From: Helicobacter enhydrae
GTDB taxonomy: Bacteria; Campylobacterota; Campylobacteria; Campylobacterales; Helicobacteraceae
NCBI RefSeq assembly: GCF_001693335.1
Contig: NZ_CP016503.1
Span: forward strand, 248,001 to 312,000
DNA: 64,000 bases
Reading direction: 5' to 3'
Positions 1-8,700 of this stretch are shown in pieces. The position numbers were made by a program, and so were the translations under genes. Under the pieces are notes generated by a model. It was not told the DNA's origin. It did no database searches and was given only the letters and a program-made list of their open reading frames with translations. How positions within the stretch are numbered: the stretch's first letter is position 1; each line of letters opens with the position of its first letter.

Positions 1-714
1 GAGGATTATGGTTTTTGTAAATCATCAAATAGCTTTTATGGAAGTTGCAAGCATTTGAATTATGAGGATAGACAAGATTGGCATTGGATTTTAAGTGGAA
101 ATTATGGAGGCAAGCGTAAGCCAACTGAGGCTTTTAAAATTCTACTAGAGAAACTATCAAATTATATCAATGGACAAAACTTTACTATCGACAAGATTAA
201 ATTAGGGCTTGAAGCAATAATTAAAGGTTGTGTTTTGTCAGAAAAATCTTGGTGGGAACAACTGATGATAAGTGAAGAAGAGATGTTTAAATTTATAGCT
301 TCTGGACGCATAAAGTTTATAACTTATGATCGAGAAGGAGAGTGGTATTACTATAGAATTGAATTACTAATGGGGGCAAGGAAAAGAGTGGAAAATTTGA
401 AGAAAATCCGTGATTTATTGAATTATGCGTTTTATCATTTTTGCAAAAAGGTTTGTGGAGAAAATAGTATCAGTGGCTATAAATATTCGGAAAAAAGTGG
501 AAAGCCACATTTTACGCTAAAAGGCGAGAATGTTGTTTGTGATATTGAAAACAATACTATTGAAATTGGAAACAAGAAATTTGAACTTGAATACAACAAT
601 CTTTTCAAAGAATTCAAAGAAATTCTTTTGGAAAAATTCCAAGATGAAATAAACACAAACACGATAAATCGCAATTATGAGGAATACTATTCTAAGCATT
701 TAACGCTAAGCTAA
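1..714 (+). CDS. Unrecognised protein, 5' end cut by window edge
   Basis: The frame is open from base 1 to the TAA at 712-714, so this is the C-terminal part (237 codons visible) of a longer gene; the TTG at 55 is unlikely to be the true start because codons upstream are also open. I do not recognise the family. The visible part is charged, mostly helical in look, has no membrane segment or signal peptide, and contains an aromatic-rich stretch (EGEWYYYRIELL) near the middle. The stop codon lies inside a hairpin that probably ends the transcript. Coding is convincing from length and codon use; the function is unknown. Confidence 0.7.
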   Translation, partial: EDYGFCKSSNSFYGSCKHLNYEDRQDWHWILSGNYGGKRKPTEAFKILLEKLSNYINGQNFTIDKIKLGLEAIIKGCVLSEKSWWEQLMISEEEMFKFIASGRIKFITYDREGEWYYYRIELLMGARKRVENLKKIRDLLNYAFYHFCKKVCGENSISGYKYSEKSGKPHFTLKGENVVCDIENNTIEIGNKKFELEYNNLFKEFKEILLEKFQDEINTNTINRNYEEYYSKHLTLS

Positions 715-733
715 TAGCCAAAGCCTATTAGCT
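709..733 (+). terminator. Likely Rho-independent terminator of the first gene
   Basis: A perfect 9-bp stem (AGCTAATAG at 709-717 with CTATTAGCT at 725-733, loop of 7) overlaps the stop codon of the upstream gene and is followed by a T-rich stretch (ttaatctttcttt). Confidence 0.6.
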
Positions 734-767
734 TTAATCTTTCTTTGTAGATTCTATTCCAAAGGGA

Positions 768-1820
768 TTATTTACAAATTGAAAAAGCTATATCAAAGCC
801 TCTGTTAATTTCTTCAAGCTTCTTTTGTGTTATTGCTCTGCCTCTATGCTTACCACTTATCAGTTCTCCTGCCTTATATTCAAGCTCAAAGAGTAGATCT
901 CCATTTTCATCATAGCCTTTTGCTATGCCATCAATCTTGTTATTTTTGTAAGGAATTTCACTTTTTGATTTTCCATTGTTGTAGTAGCCTCTTTCTAACC
1001 CCTTGCGTTTGTCATTTTTGTAAAAGGTTTCTACGGCTAATGCTCCATTTTCGTGGAATCTTTTTGCTATGCCCTCAATCTTGTCATTTTTATAGAATAT
1101 TTCACCCCTTAGCTTTCCATTGCCGTGGTAGAGTTTGCTTATTCCCTCGCGTTTGCCGTTTTTGTAAAAAGTTTCTGCGACCAATATTTCTTCGCCGCGG
1201 TATCGCTTTTCTATGCCATTGGGTAAGCCATCTTTGTAAGGAATCACAAACCTTAGCTCTCCATTATGAAACACTTTTTGCACCCCTTCTATGATTTTGT
1301 CGTTTTTGTAGAATGCTTGAAATTCCAATACTCCATTTTTATCATAATGTTTTTGGATGCCATCTTTTTTGTCGTTTTTGTAGAAAATCTCACTTGCCAA
1401 AACCCCATTTTCGTAGTAATTTTTTTCTACTCCATCTTTCTTGCTTTTTTTGTAAAAGACTTCTCTCCTTAACTTTCCATTTTCATAGAATGTTTTGGCT
1501 ATGCCATTGCGTCTATCGTTTTTGCGAAAAAATTCCTGTCTCAATTTTCCACTTTTGGGATAATAAATCTTCTCAAACCCCTCACGCTTATCATTTTTAT
1601 AAAAAGCCTCCCACCCCAATTTTTTATTTCCATAATAGATTTGTGCCACTCCATTGCATTTGCCATTTTTGAAAGGGATTTTATGTAGCTCCTCATTACA
1701 ATAGATCTCTTGCACTTCATCAAGCATATGAAAGTTTAATTTTCTGCACTCTTGCACAATGAGCTGGAATCGTATCTCAAATTGCTCCAATTCTATATCA
1801 TCCAAAAAATCCAACAGCAT
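768..1820 (-). CDS. YwqK/MORN-type repeat protein
   Basis: A 350-residue protein made almost wholly of about a dozen repeats of 22-24 residues with the pattern NGKL-x-x-E-x-FYKNDKR-x-G-x-x-K-x-YY, the signature of MORN-like repeats in proteins annotated as YwqK-family antitoxins. The first 45 residues and the last 25 (from roughly GKHRGRAITQKK) are non-repetitive. There is no signal peptide or membrane segment, so it is probably cytoplasmic. The ATG at 1820 has AAGGAG upstream (minus strand), supporting this start. In other bacteria such proteins sit next to contact-dependent or polymorphic toxins, but no toxin partner is recognisable here: the neighbour on one side is the unrecognised partial gene and on the other gmd. 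The repeat assignment is secure; antitoxin function is only a family label. Confidence 0.8.
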   Translation of the reverse strand: MLLDFLDDIELEQFEIRFQLIVQECRKLNFHMLDEVQEIYCNEELHKIPFKNGKCNGVAQIYYGNKKLGWEAFYKNDKREGFEKIYYPKSGKLRQEFFRKNDRRNGIAKTFYENGKLRREVFYKKSKKDGVEKNYYENGVLASEIFYKNDKKDGIQKHYDKNGVLEFQAFYKNDKIIEGVQKVFHNGELRFVIPYKDGLPNGIEKRYRGEEILVAETFYKNGKREGISKLYHGNGKLRGEIFYKNDKIEGIAKRFHENGALAVETFYKNDKRKGLERGYYNNGKSKSEIPYKNNKIDGIAKGYDENGDLLFELEYKAGELISGKHRGRAITQKKLEEINRGFDIAFSICK

Positions 1821-1965
1821 ATCAACTCCTTAAATTTATTGTCAAATGGATCTGCAATGTTAATCCAAAAGCACCTTTGCTTTGCCAAAGATTCTGAAAT
1901 GATCGATAGGTATGTGTTGGGCAAAGCCAGTGTTTGGTATGCCCAATCGATAGTTTGAAGTTTGA

Positions 1966-3075
1966 TTATTCGAAATATCGCAAGATCTCATAGCCACCTT
2001 GCTTGAGGTATGCGTCTTTTTGCATCAGCTTCAAGTCAGATTGCATCATATCTTCTACGAGCATTTCAAGATTGTATTGTGGTGTCCAGCCCAATTCTTT
2101 TTGGGCTTTGCTAGGATCACCTAGCAAAAAATCCACTTCTGTGGGGCGGAAATATTTGGGGGAAACTGCGATGACTTCTTTGCCTATCGGCAATGGGAAT
2201 TGACTGCTAGAGGAAGCAATATAGCCTTTTTCATCTACGCCCTCTCCTTGAAACTCGATTTCAGCTCCGACATATTTGAACGCCATTTTGACAAACTCAC
2301 GCACTTCAGTGCTAATCCCTGTGGCGATACAAAAATCTTGAGGTTTTTCTTGTTGCAAAATCAGCCACATCGCCTGAACATAGTCTTTGGCGTGTCCCCA
2401 ATCGCGTTTGGCAGATAGATTGCCAAGATAGAGTTTGTCTTGCAGTCCTAGAGCGATTTTTGCGACAGCTCTTGTGATCTTTCTTGTGACAAAAGTTTCT
2501 CCGCGGATAGGGCTCTCGTGGTTGAACAAAATGCCATTACAAGCAAAGATATTATAAGCCTCTCGATAATTGATAGTGATCCAATAAGAATAGAGTTTGG
2601 CACACGCATAGGGAGAGCGAGGGTAGAATGGAGTTTTCTCACTTTGTGGCACTTCCTGCACCAATCCATACAGCTCACTTGTGGAAGCTTGATAGATTTT
2701 GGTTTTGTTCTCAAGCCCCAAGATTCTAATCGCCTCTAGCAGTCGCAATGTCCCCACACCATCTGCGTTGGCGACATACTCAGGCTCCTCAAAACTCACA
2801 GCGACATGACTCATCGCTGCAAGGTTGTAAATCTCATCGGGTTGCACTTCTTGGACGATACGGATAAGGTTTGTGCTATCTGTGAGATCTCCGTGGTGCA
2901 AATGAAATCTACGATTTGCTTCGTGAGGATCTTGATAGAGGTGATCGATACGATCGGTGTTGAAAAGTGAGCTTCTTCTTTTGATTCCATGCACTTCGTA
3001 GTTTTTGTTGAGCAAAAATTCAGCTAGATAGGCACCATCTTGCCCTGTGATTCCGGTAATCAGTGCTTTTTTCAT
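1966..3075 (-). CDS. gmd: GDP-mannose 4,6-dehydratase
   Basis: Converts GDP-D-mannose to GDP-4-keto-6-deoxymannose, the first step to GDP-fucose or GDP-rhamnose for LPS or capsule. It is an extended short-chain dehydrogenase of 369 residues: NAD(P)-binding GITGQDG at residues 8-14, catalytic STSE at 131-134 and the YxxxK pair Y156/K160. It is the last gene of the minus-strand operon ccoG-fkbM-manC-lig-gmd, and its ATG overlaps the ligase stop by 4 bases. GDP-fucose synthase (fcl/wcaG), normally adjacent, is not in this window, so the end product cannot be stated. Length and motifs are normal for the family. Confidence 0.95.
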   Translation of the reverse strand: MKKALITGITGQDGAYLAEFLLNKNYEVHGIKRRSSLFNTDRIDHLYQDPHEANRRFHLHHGDLTDSTNLIRIVQEVQPDEIYNLAAMSHVAVSFEEPEYVANADGVGTLRLLEAIRILGLENKTKIYQASTSELYGLVQEVPQSEKTPFYPRSPYACAKLYSYWITINYREAYNIFACNGILFNHESPIRGETFVTRKITRAVAKIALGLQDKLYLGNLSAKRDWGHAKDYVQAMWLILQQEKPQDFCIATGISTEVREFVKMAFKYVGAEIEFQGEGVDEKGYIASSSSQFPLPIGKEVIAVSPKYFRPTEVDFLLGDPSKAQKELGWTPQYNLEMLVEDMMQSDLKLMQKDAYLKQGGYEILRYFE

Positions 3076-3938
3076 TGTTTCTCCTTGTTTGTGGAAGTGA
3101 AGTCAGGATAGATCCTAAGCATTGTGGGGTATTTGGGCACACCATTTTTGGTGAATCCAAAGTATTTGTAAGTGATGATAGTGCCGATGGGTGGAGGATT
3201 TTTCCTAAACTCATCACTCATCCCGCTACCGATCTTGAAGATTTTTTGATCATCTTGACAAAGCAAAGCCCCAACTTGGTTTTGAAATCTACCTTCTCCT
3301 TTGATGTAAGAGAGTATTTTACATTCTTTATCCTGAAATTTTTTCATTTTCATCGCTAGCTTGTTGCGCTTCGTATAGTAGGGCGTATGCTTATCACGCA
3401 AAACGATCCCCTCTCCACCTTGAGCCACAATCTCTTCTAGCACAGAGTGCAATTCCTGCAAATCTTTGAAAGAATGCTGAGGAATGATTGCGATGTATGG
3501 GGCTGAATGTTGGGATAGGTATTGTTGCAAAACGCCGATACGCTCAAGGAGACCGCCTTTTTGGTGAGGGACTTCAAAGATATAGAATCTCAAATCCCGC
3601 CATTGAAGTTTTTTGCCTTGAGATTTGATGATAGAGACAATGTTTTCAAAATCGCCTCTTTTGCTCCATAGCTCTCCATCTATGGCAAACGGAGGGAACC
3701 CTTGGACAAAAAACGCAGGGGCGTCAAGCAAACGCCCAGTTTTGCTATAGAGATGTTTGCCGTCCCAATAGGCACGCATACCATCAAGTTTCTCACTCCA
3801 TAGATAATTTTGTGGGGCGTTTTCGATGACTTTGGGATCAAATGGGGCGAGTTGGAGTAACTCAAACGCACAAAGAGTGTAGGGCGTAGCAAGTATGAAG
3901 CATACAAAAAACCTAAATACGCGCAAAATCATCTTCAA
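3072..3938 (-). CDS. Secreted ATP-dependent DNA ligase (LigE-like)
   Basis: A minimal ATP-dependent DNA ligase of 288 residues. After an N-terminal signal peptide (hydrophobic to about residue 23) come nucleotidyltransferase motif [11 protein letters not shown] with the AMP-accepting lysine at K50, motif [11 protein letters not shown], motif [10 protein letters not shown] and motif V LAMKMKK, then a compact OB-fold. No zinc finger, BRCT or other domain is present. Family knowledge: such periplasmic ligases (Lig E) occur in several naturally competent proteobacteria, including Campylobacter, and have been linked to extracellular DNA. The gene overlaps manC by 26 bases and gmd by 4, so it is co-translated with sugar-nucleotide genes. 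ComEC is also encoded in this window, in keeping with competence. Confidence 0.88.
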   Translation of the reverse strand: MKMILRVFRFFVCFILATPYTLCAFELLQLAPFDPKVIENAPQNYLWSEKLDGMRAYWDGKHLYSKTGRLLDAPAFFVQGFPPFAIDGELWSKRGDFENIVSIIKSQGKKLQWRDLRFYIFEVPHQKGGLLERIGVLQQYLSQHSAPYIAIIPQHSFKDLQELHSVLEEIVAQGGEGIVLRDKHTPYYTKRNKLAMKMKKFQDKECKILSYIKGEGRFQNQVGALLCQDDQKIFKIGSGMSDEFRKNPPPIGTIITYKYFGFTKNGVPKYPTMLRIYPDFTSTNKEKQ

Positions 3939-5283
3939 GCCTCACAATATCATCTTCTCCGACATATTCGCCCATTTGCACTTCAATCAGAACTAGATCG
4001 ATTTTGCCCGGATTGGCGAGGCGGTGGGGCGAACCCATCGGAATGTAGGTGGATTGATTGCTGTGCAAAAACATCTCCTCATCTCCATTGGTGACAAGAG
4101 CAGATCCACTCACAACGATCCAATGCTCATTGCGGTGAAAATGTTTCTGGAGACTTAGGCGTTTGTGGGGCTTGACGATGATTTTTTTGATTTTGTAGAA
4201 TCGCGTTTCTTCCAAAACCTCATAGCTCCCCCAAGGGCGATGGGTGATGGGGCTTTCTTTGACGATTGGGGTGTCTTTGATTTGCTCCACAATCTCTTTG
4301 ACTTCTTGTGCTTTGTTTTGTGTGGTGATGAGCAATGCGTCTTTGGTATCCACAACTACAAGGTTTTGTGTCCCGATGAGTGAAACGGGTTTGTCAGCCA
4401 AAACGAAGTTTTGATGAGCGTCTTTGGCAAAAATCTGAGTGTTGCTAGCATTTTCGTTGCTATCGCACGGAAACTCATCTTGAAGTGCTTGGAAGTTTCC
4501 GACATCATTCCAGTCAAAGTCTGCTTCCACCATTGCAAGAGAGGAGCTTTTTTCCATCAGTGCATAATCGATACTGATTTTTTCCACTCCACGCATTTGC
4601 AGACTGATGGAGTCTTCTTGTCTTTTTGCTTGATTGTAGATTGTTTGGCATTGTTGGAGTAGTGTGGGTGCGTGGGTTTGGCACTCTTGCAAAAAACACT
4701 TTGTTTGGAAGCAAAACATTCCACTATTAAAAAAATATTCTCCACTTTGGAGGTATTGTTGTGCTGTTTGGAGGTTGGGTTTTTCATAAAATCCCAAAAC
4801 CTCCTGTGCTTTGGCGTGGATATAGCCATAACCTGTGTGTGGGGAGGTGGGCTTGATACCAAAAGTCACGATGCGGTTTTGGGAAGCGAGCTCTAGTGCC
4901 TCTTTGAGATTTTGGGCAAATGCTTCATTGTCATTGATGATATGATCGCTTGGAAGTGCTAGGAGGAGCTCTTGCGAGGACAAAGCACCAAGTATCAAAG
5001 CCGCCGCACTATCACGCCCCTCATCTTCAAGCAAAAATTGAGAGATTTCTACGCCGATCTCTTGAGCTTGTTGCTTAGCCAAAAAATAATGCTCTTTGTT
5101 GGTAGAGACGCAAATCTGTGCTTCCAAACCCAAAGCCTCCACTGCTGTTTGTGCTCTAAGTAGAGTTTTTTGAAAAAGAGTCATCTTGCCAAAAAGCGGA
5201 GCAAATTGTTTGGGCAAATCCGTGCGTGAAATGGGCCAAAGCCTAGTGCCAGAACCCCCACAAAGAATAAATATCTTAATCAC
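3913..5283 (-). CDS. manC: Mannose-1-phosphate guanylyltransferase / mannose-6-phosphate isomerase
   Basis: Bifunctional type-II enzyme (AlgA/ManC/XanB family, 456 residues) making GDP-mannose: the N-terminal nucleotidyltransferase carries CGGSGTRLWP near residue 8 with PKQF just after it, and the C-terminal cupin isomerase domain (HRPWGSYE to the end) carries QKHFHRNEHW and PHRLANPG. It supplies the substrate of Gmd two genes downstream. The start overlaps the stop of the FkbM methyltransferase gene (ATGA) and the end overlaps the ligase gene by 26 bases, so the genes are translationally coupled. Frame shifts in the upstream G-tract could therefore also affect manC translation. Confidence 0.93.
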   Translation of the reverse strand: MIKIFILCGGSGTRLWPISRTDLPKQFAPLFGKMTLFQKTLLRAQTAVEALGLEAQICVSTNKEHYFLAKQQAQEIGVEISQFLLEDEGRDSAAALILGALSSQELLLALPSDHIINDNEAFAQNLKEALELASQNRIVTFGIKPTSPHTGYGYIHAKAQEVLGFYEKPNLQTAQQYLQSGEYFFNSGMFCFQTKCFLQECQTHAPTLLQQCQTIYNQAKRQEDSISLQMRGVEKISIDYALMEKSSSLAMVEADFDWNDVGNFQALQDEFPCDSNENASNTQIFAKDAHQNFVLADKPVSLIGTQNLVVVDTKDALLITTQNKAQEVKEIVEQIKDTPIVKESPITHRPWGSYEVLEETRFYKIKKIIVKPHKRLSLQKHFHRNEHWIVVSGSALVTNGDEEMFLHSNQSTYIPMGSPHRLANPGKIDLVLIEVQMGEYVGEDDIVRLEDDFARI

Positions 5284-6002
5284 ATCTGTTCCTTATCTTT
5301 AAAAAATAAAGTATTGAAAGTTTTTGCAAAAAATTCATACTGCTGACTTTCCAAAAAAGAGTGGAGAGGAGAAGAGAGGATTTCCTGTATCCCCCCCCCC
5401 CTGCTATCTGTAGATAATTTTTCTACGAGCAGTATTTTGGGGCGGTATTTTGTCCAATCATTAGATTGCAAAACTTCCAAATCCAGTCCCTCTACATCAA
5501 TGGACATAAAATCAATTTTTCGATCGTTTTTTATATGTTGAGATAGGATTTTGTCCAAAGAATTGATTTTTAAGGTATAGGTTTTAAGGAGTTTGTAGGA
5601 AGGATTTTGCAAGATTTTTTCCACTCTAGTTTGATCAAAGGTATTGAGTGCAGGCTCGTTAAAAGAGAAGTATTGCAAGCTTTCTTGATCTTTTCCAATC
5701 GGAGATTCGATATTGATATCTCGTGGTCGCAAAAGTTTGAAAAGTCGCATAGAATTGGGCATAGCGTCGATGTTGATTCCATTCCAACCTTGCTTGTAAA
5801 ACAAAAAAGTGTTGGAGAATCTATAAGGGTGATGTGCTCCAATATCGACATAAAACCCTCTCTTCTGCCCCTCAAAAATACGCTTCAAAATCAAATCTTC
5901 ACCCTCTTGCGAATAAGACGAGCTGCTATAAAGTGCAAATAAATTTCTAAATATTCTATATCCTTGCTGGGCAAAAGGAATTTTTTTAATCATTGCCTTC
6001 AT
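5280..6002 (-). CDS. FkbM-family methyltransferase, phase-variable
   Basis: A 240-residue SAM-dependent methyltransferase of the FkbM type: SQEGEDLIL near residue 31, the SAM-binding YVDIGAHHP at 51-59 and FMSIDVEGLD around 164. Family members O-methylate sugars or small molecules; given the neighbours manC and gmd, a surface glycan is the likely substrate (inference). A run of 11 G on the coding strand (5391-5401) encodes R-G-G-G near residue 200. As read the frame is intact to the stop, so the gene is ON; a change of one base would replace the last 37 or so residues. It starts on the ATGA overlap with ccoG and ends on the overlap with manC. Confidence 0.85.
   Translation of the reverse strand: MKAMIKKIPFAQQGYRIFRNLFALYSSSSYSQEGEDLILKRIFEGQKRGFYVDIGAHHPYRFSNTFLFYKQGWNGINIDAMPNSMRLFKLLRPRDINIESPIGKDQESLQYFSFNEPALNTFDQTRVEKILQNPSYKLLKTYTLKINSLDKILSQHIKNDRKIDFMSIDVEGLDLEVLQSNDWTKYRPKILLVEKLSTDSRGGGIQEILSSPLHSFLESQQYEFFAKTFNTLFFKDKEQM
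5391..5401 (-). repeat. G11 homopolymer (C11 on the + strand) inside the FkbM gene
   Basis: Eleven consecutive C on the + strand inside the methyltransferase coding region. Homopolymeric G/C tracts of this length are hot spots of slipped-strand mispairing in Helicobacter and Campylobacter surface genes. The present length keeps the frame open. Confidence 0.95.
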
Positions 6003-7360
6003 TGTTTTCCTTTATTTTGAGTTTCAATAGGATAGACGAAAAATGTCTTTTTTTCAACAAAAACTTCAGGGTTTTTGGTGGATGTGAGCCGAATCGTAAT
6101 CGGGATATTACGCGTTTGGGCTTGAGTGGTGGCGGTGCTTGTTTGTTGATGTGCTAGAACCAAAACAAATCGTTTTTGGTGATCGCCTTGTATAGAGATG
6201 GTTTGGGTGGGCTTGAGTATCGAGATATCTGGAGATTTGATGATTTCAAGCTTGAAATCATCGGCTTCTTTGCTCTCATTTTGTGCCAAAACGATATATT
6301 CATTTGTGATGATTCCATTGCTTTGGTGGGTGTAGAGAGAGGTTGCGTGTGTGATATTGAGGATCAGACTGCTCCCTCTGCCTCCCATAAAAATCGCAAG
6401 TCCGATAGCAAGTGCCAAAACAAAAACATATCCGATGATTTTTGGACGCAGATAACGCACTTTGGAATCAGAAACAATAGCATTTTGGCTCGTCCAAGTG
6501 ATGAGGCTTGTTTTGTTGAATTTTGCCATCACGCTACTACAGGCGTCTGCACACTCCAAGCAGTTGATACACTCTAGCTGCATTCCTGCACGAATATCAA
6601 TGTGGGTGGGGCATACTTTGACGCATTTTTGGCATTCTATACATTCAGCTTGACTCTCGCGTGATTTGAGTGGTGTGGGGATTTTGTGGAGGTTTGTGTC
6701 ATAGATCGCTCCCCCACGATTCTGATTGTAGATGACATTTTGCGTATCATCATCAAAAAGCACACTTTGCACACGGCAGTATGGGCAAACATAGGTGCAA
6801 AAATTCTCCTGTATCAAAACAATATCGATTGTGAAAAACAGCCCAATGCCTAGCCAAAAACCTAGCAAAACTAGATGTTCTTGAGGGTTTTTGAGATAAG
6901 CGAAAAAATCACTTGGTGGGACAAAATAAAAAAGCAAAACAGCACTTGCACTAAAGGTGCAGAGCGTGATGAGGAAAATAGCAAAAAGATTTTTTAGTTT
7001 TTGATTGAGGGTTTCAAGACTTTCAGATTTTTGCTTGTTGTTGATTTTTCTCAAGCCAAGAAGTTTGGACTGCAAAAGATCGCGATAAATGACGCGAAAG
7101 ATCGTCTGAGGACACGCCCAACCACACCAAACACGCCCCAAAAGAGTGGTGGCAAAGAAGATTCCAACAAAAAGGAGAATGACAAGAAAGGGCAAAACCT
7201 GCAATTGCTGCACGCTGAAGACTTTCCCTAGCAGGTGCAACTCTTGATGATCAAAAGACAGAAGAAAGATTTGATTGCCATTGATATGGACAAAAGGCAT
7301 CAAAATGACACAAAAAGCGATAATGCTATAAACCCAATAGCGTTTGATACGATAACTCAT
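5999..7360 (-). CDS. ccoG: Cytochrome c oxidase accessory protein CcoG (FixG/RdxA)
   Basis: Membrane iron-sulfur protein needed for maturation (copper handling) of the cbb3-type cytochrome c oxidase. The 453-residue product has about five membrane segments, the NapH-like motif WCGWACPQT in a loop, CTYVCPYCR, a 2x[4Fe-4S] ferredoxin domain (CIECQKCVKVCP and CINCLECADAC) and a C-terminal periplasmic Ig-like domain. The frame is open further upstream, but the ATG at 7360 is chosen because GGAG lies 8 bases before it (minus strand) and the protein then starts MSYRIKRYW directly before the first membrane helix. It is the first gene of the operon with fkbM, manC, lig and gmd; its stop overlaps the fkbM start. 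Confidence 0.93.
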   Translation of the reverse strand: MSYRIKRYWVYSIIAFCVILMPFVHINGNQIFLLSFDHQELHLLGKVFSVQQLQVLPFLVILLFVGIFFATTLLGRVWCGWACPQTIFRVIYRDLLQSKLLGLRKINNKQKSESLETLNQKLKNLFAIFLITLCTFSASAVLLFYFVPPSDFFAYLKNPQEHLVLLGFWLGIGLFFTIDIVLIQENFCTYVCPYCRVQSVLFDDDTQNVIYNQNRGGAIYDTNLHKIPTPLKSRESQAECIECQKCVKVCPTHIDIRAGMQLECINCLECADACSSVMAKFNKTSLITWTSQNAIVSDSKVRYLRPKIIGYVFVLALAIGLAIFMGGRGSSLILNITHATSLYTHQSNGIITNEYIVLAQNESKEADDFKLEIIKSPDISILKPTQTISIQGDHQKRFVLVLAHQQTSTATTQAQTRNIPITIRLTSTKNPEVFVEKKTFFVYPIETQNKGKQ

Positions 7361-7394
7361 TGCCAAAACTCCATTTGATTGATATTGAAGCGGA

Positions 7395-7400
7395 ATTATA
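7395..7400 (-). promoter_or_regulatory. -10 box (TATAAT) upstream of ccoG
   Basis: A perfect TATAAT on the minus strand about 35 bases before the ccoG start, in an otherwise gene-free interval (7361-7644) shared with the divergent outer membrane protein gene, which has TAGAAT at 7621-7626. It probably drives the ccoG-fkbM-manC-lig-gmd operon. Confidence 0.5.
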
Positions 7401-7644
7401 GACACTATAAGTTTTTTTGTGGAAATATTTTCAAGAAAACCTGTGGCGATCGTTGATGATTTGGGGGCAAGTGGCAGAGTGGGGGAGTAAGCCAAGATTG
7501 AGATACCCAAATCCGTGCCTGTGCCACACAAACCCCAAAATAGCTTATGGTGTTTGATGTAATTTGAAGCCCAAAGGTATTGAACATCTGCTAATATTTT
7601 TGGAAGTGAGAAAATATTGATAGAATTACAGCTTCTGAAGTTAT

Positions 7645-8700
7645 ATGAAGGAATGTGATTTGAAAGGTAGGCATTTAAGCCAAATCATTGTGTTTTCAAG
7701 TTTTGTGTGTGCTGAGGATTTGCCTAGAGAAATGCTCTTTAGCCTATTTCAAACACAAACAATGACTTACAAAACCTCCAATGTTTCTGCATTTACGCGT
7801 TTGGGGGAGTTGAGAAAAGGGACTTTGAACAACAATCTTTGGGTTGCCGATGCGTTTGGTGTGGGGCGTTTGGAGGCGTATAATTCATTCCAAACCAATC
7901 AAACCTCATACAATCAAGTGATGATGGGATATGACACTTATGCACCCATAGGTGATTCTAGATTGTATTTTGGTGGGATGTTTGATGTGTATCTTGCAAA
8001 TGGGGCAATCCTGCAAAACAGAGGGGATACACAAGCCTATGGTTTGTCAGCGTATGTGAGCTATCATCAAGGCAATCGATTCTATCTTGATGGAATCGCT
8101 AGGCTTTATTATTCTTTCACACAATACAACCTCACACAAGCCCCCTTAAACTTCAATGATATAGAGCTGGGAAGCACCAATTTTTATCTAGCTTTGGAGG
8201 CTGGGCAGAAGTTTGAGCTTGTGTATGGGTTGGATGAGAGCTTTATGTTTATAGAGCCAAGTTTGCAGTTGCAAAGTGGGTATCTCTCCTCTTTGGACGC
8301 TCTTGTTTCCTCGATGGAAGCTCAAGCATACGGCTATGTGCCTTTTGGTCTCAATGCCTCTATCGCGGTGGGCAAAGAGTTTGATGGCAAAGGATGCTTT
8401 GGAGGGGTGAGGGGAGGTTTGGTGCTAGGGTATGACTATCAAAATGGTGGCAAGATCGAGATCCCCGGTCTTGTGAGCAAATCCAAAATGCACGATGTGC
8501 GTTTGGGGGTATTTGTAGAATCAGATTTCACCCTCAATGATTATCTCCGTTTTTATGCACACTACCATAGTAGTTTTTGGGGGCAGTTCAATGAACCTTA
8601 TGCGATCGCTTTGGGAATGCGTGTGAGTTTTGGACGCACCAACACACATCGGCTCAATGTGGGAAGCGATCTTGATTGGAATAGTCAGGATAGACAATGA
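7645..8700 (+). CDS. Outer membrane beta-barrel protein (autotransporter-barrel-like)
   Basis: 351 residues with alternating hydrophobic/polar, aromatic- and glycine-rich strands typical of a 12-14-stranded barrel; the pattern (YDTYAPIGDSRLYFGG, LSAYVSYHQGNRFYLDG, ALGMRVSFG) resembles the autotransporter barrel without a passenger. A short hydrophobic stretch ending FVCA near residue 23 may be the signal peptide. The ATG at 7645 follows a modest GAAG; the start is less certain than most. The barrel appears to end at GMRVSFG and is followed by a hydrophilic tail of about 20 residues. It overlaps the next barrel gene by ATGA, so the two are coupled. Precise function unknown. Confidence 0.65.
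   Translation: MKECDLKGRHLSQIIVFSSFVCAEDLPREMLFSLFQTQTMTYKTSNVSAFTRLGELRKGTLNNNLWVADAFGVGRLEAYNSFQTNQTSYNQVMMGYDTYAPIGDSRLYFGGMFDVYLANGAILQNRGDTQAYGLSAYVSYHQGNRFYLDGIARLYYSFTQYNLTQAPLNFNDIELGSTNFYLALEAGQKFELVYGLDESFMFIEPSLQLQSGYLSSLDALVSSMEAQAYGYVPFGLNASIAVGKEFDGKGCFGGVRGGLVLGYDYQNGGKIEIPGLVSKSKMHDVRLGVFVESDFTLNDYLRFYAHYHSSFWGQFNEPYAIALGMRVSFGRTNTHRLNVGSDLDWNSQDRQ

Noticed and set aside
827-1672. Several + strand frames opposite the YwqK gene
   Set aside because: They are Cys/His/Phe-rich antisense translations of the repeat gene and have no ribosome sites.
1880-1960. TTGGGCA/TGCCCAA inverted repeat after gmd
   Set aside because: Stem is short, loop long and no T-run follows, so I do not call a terminator.
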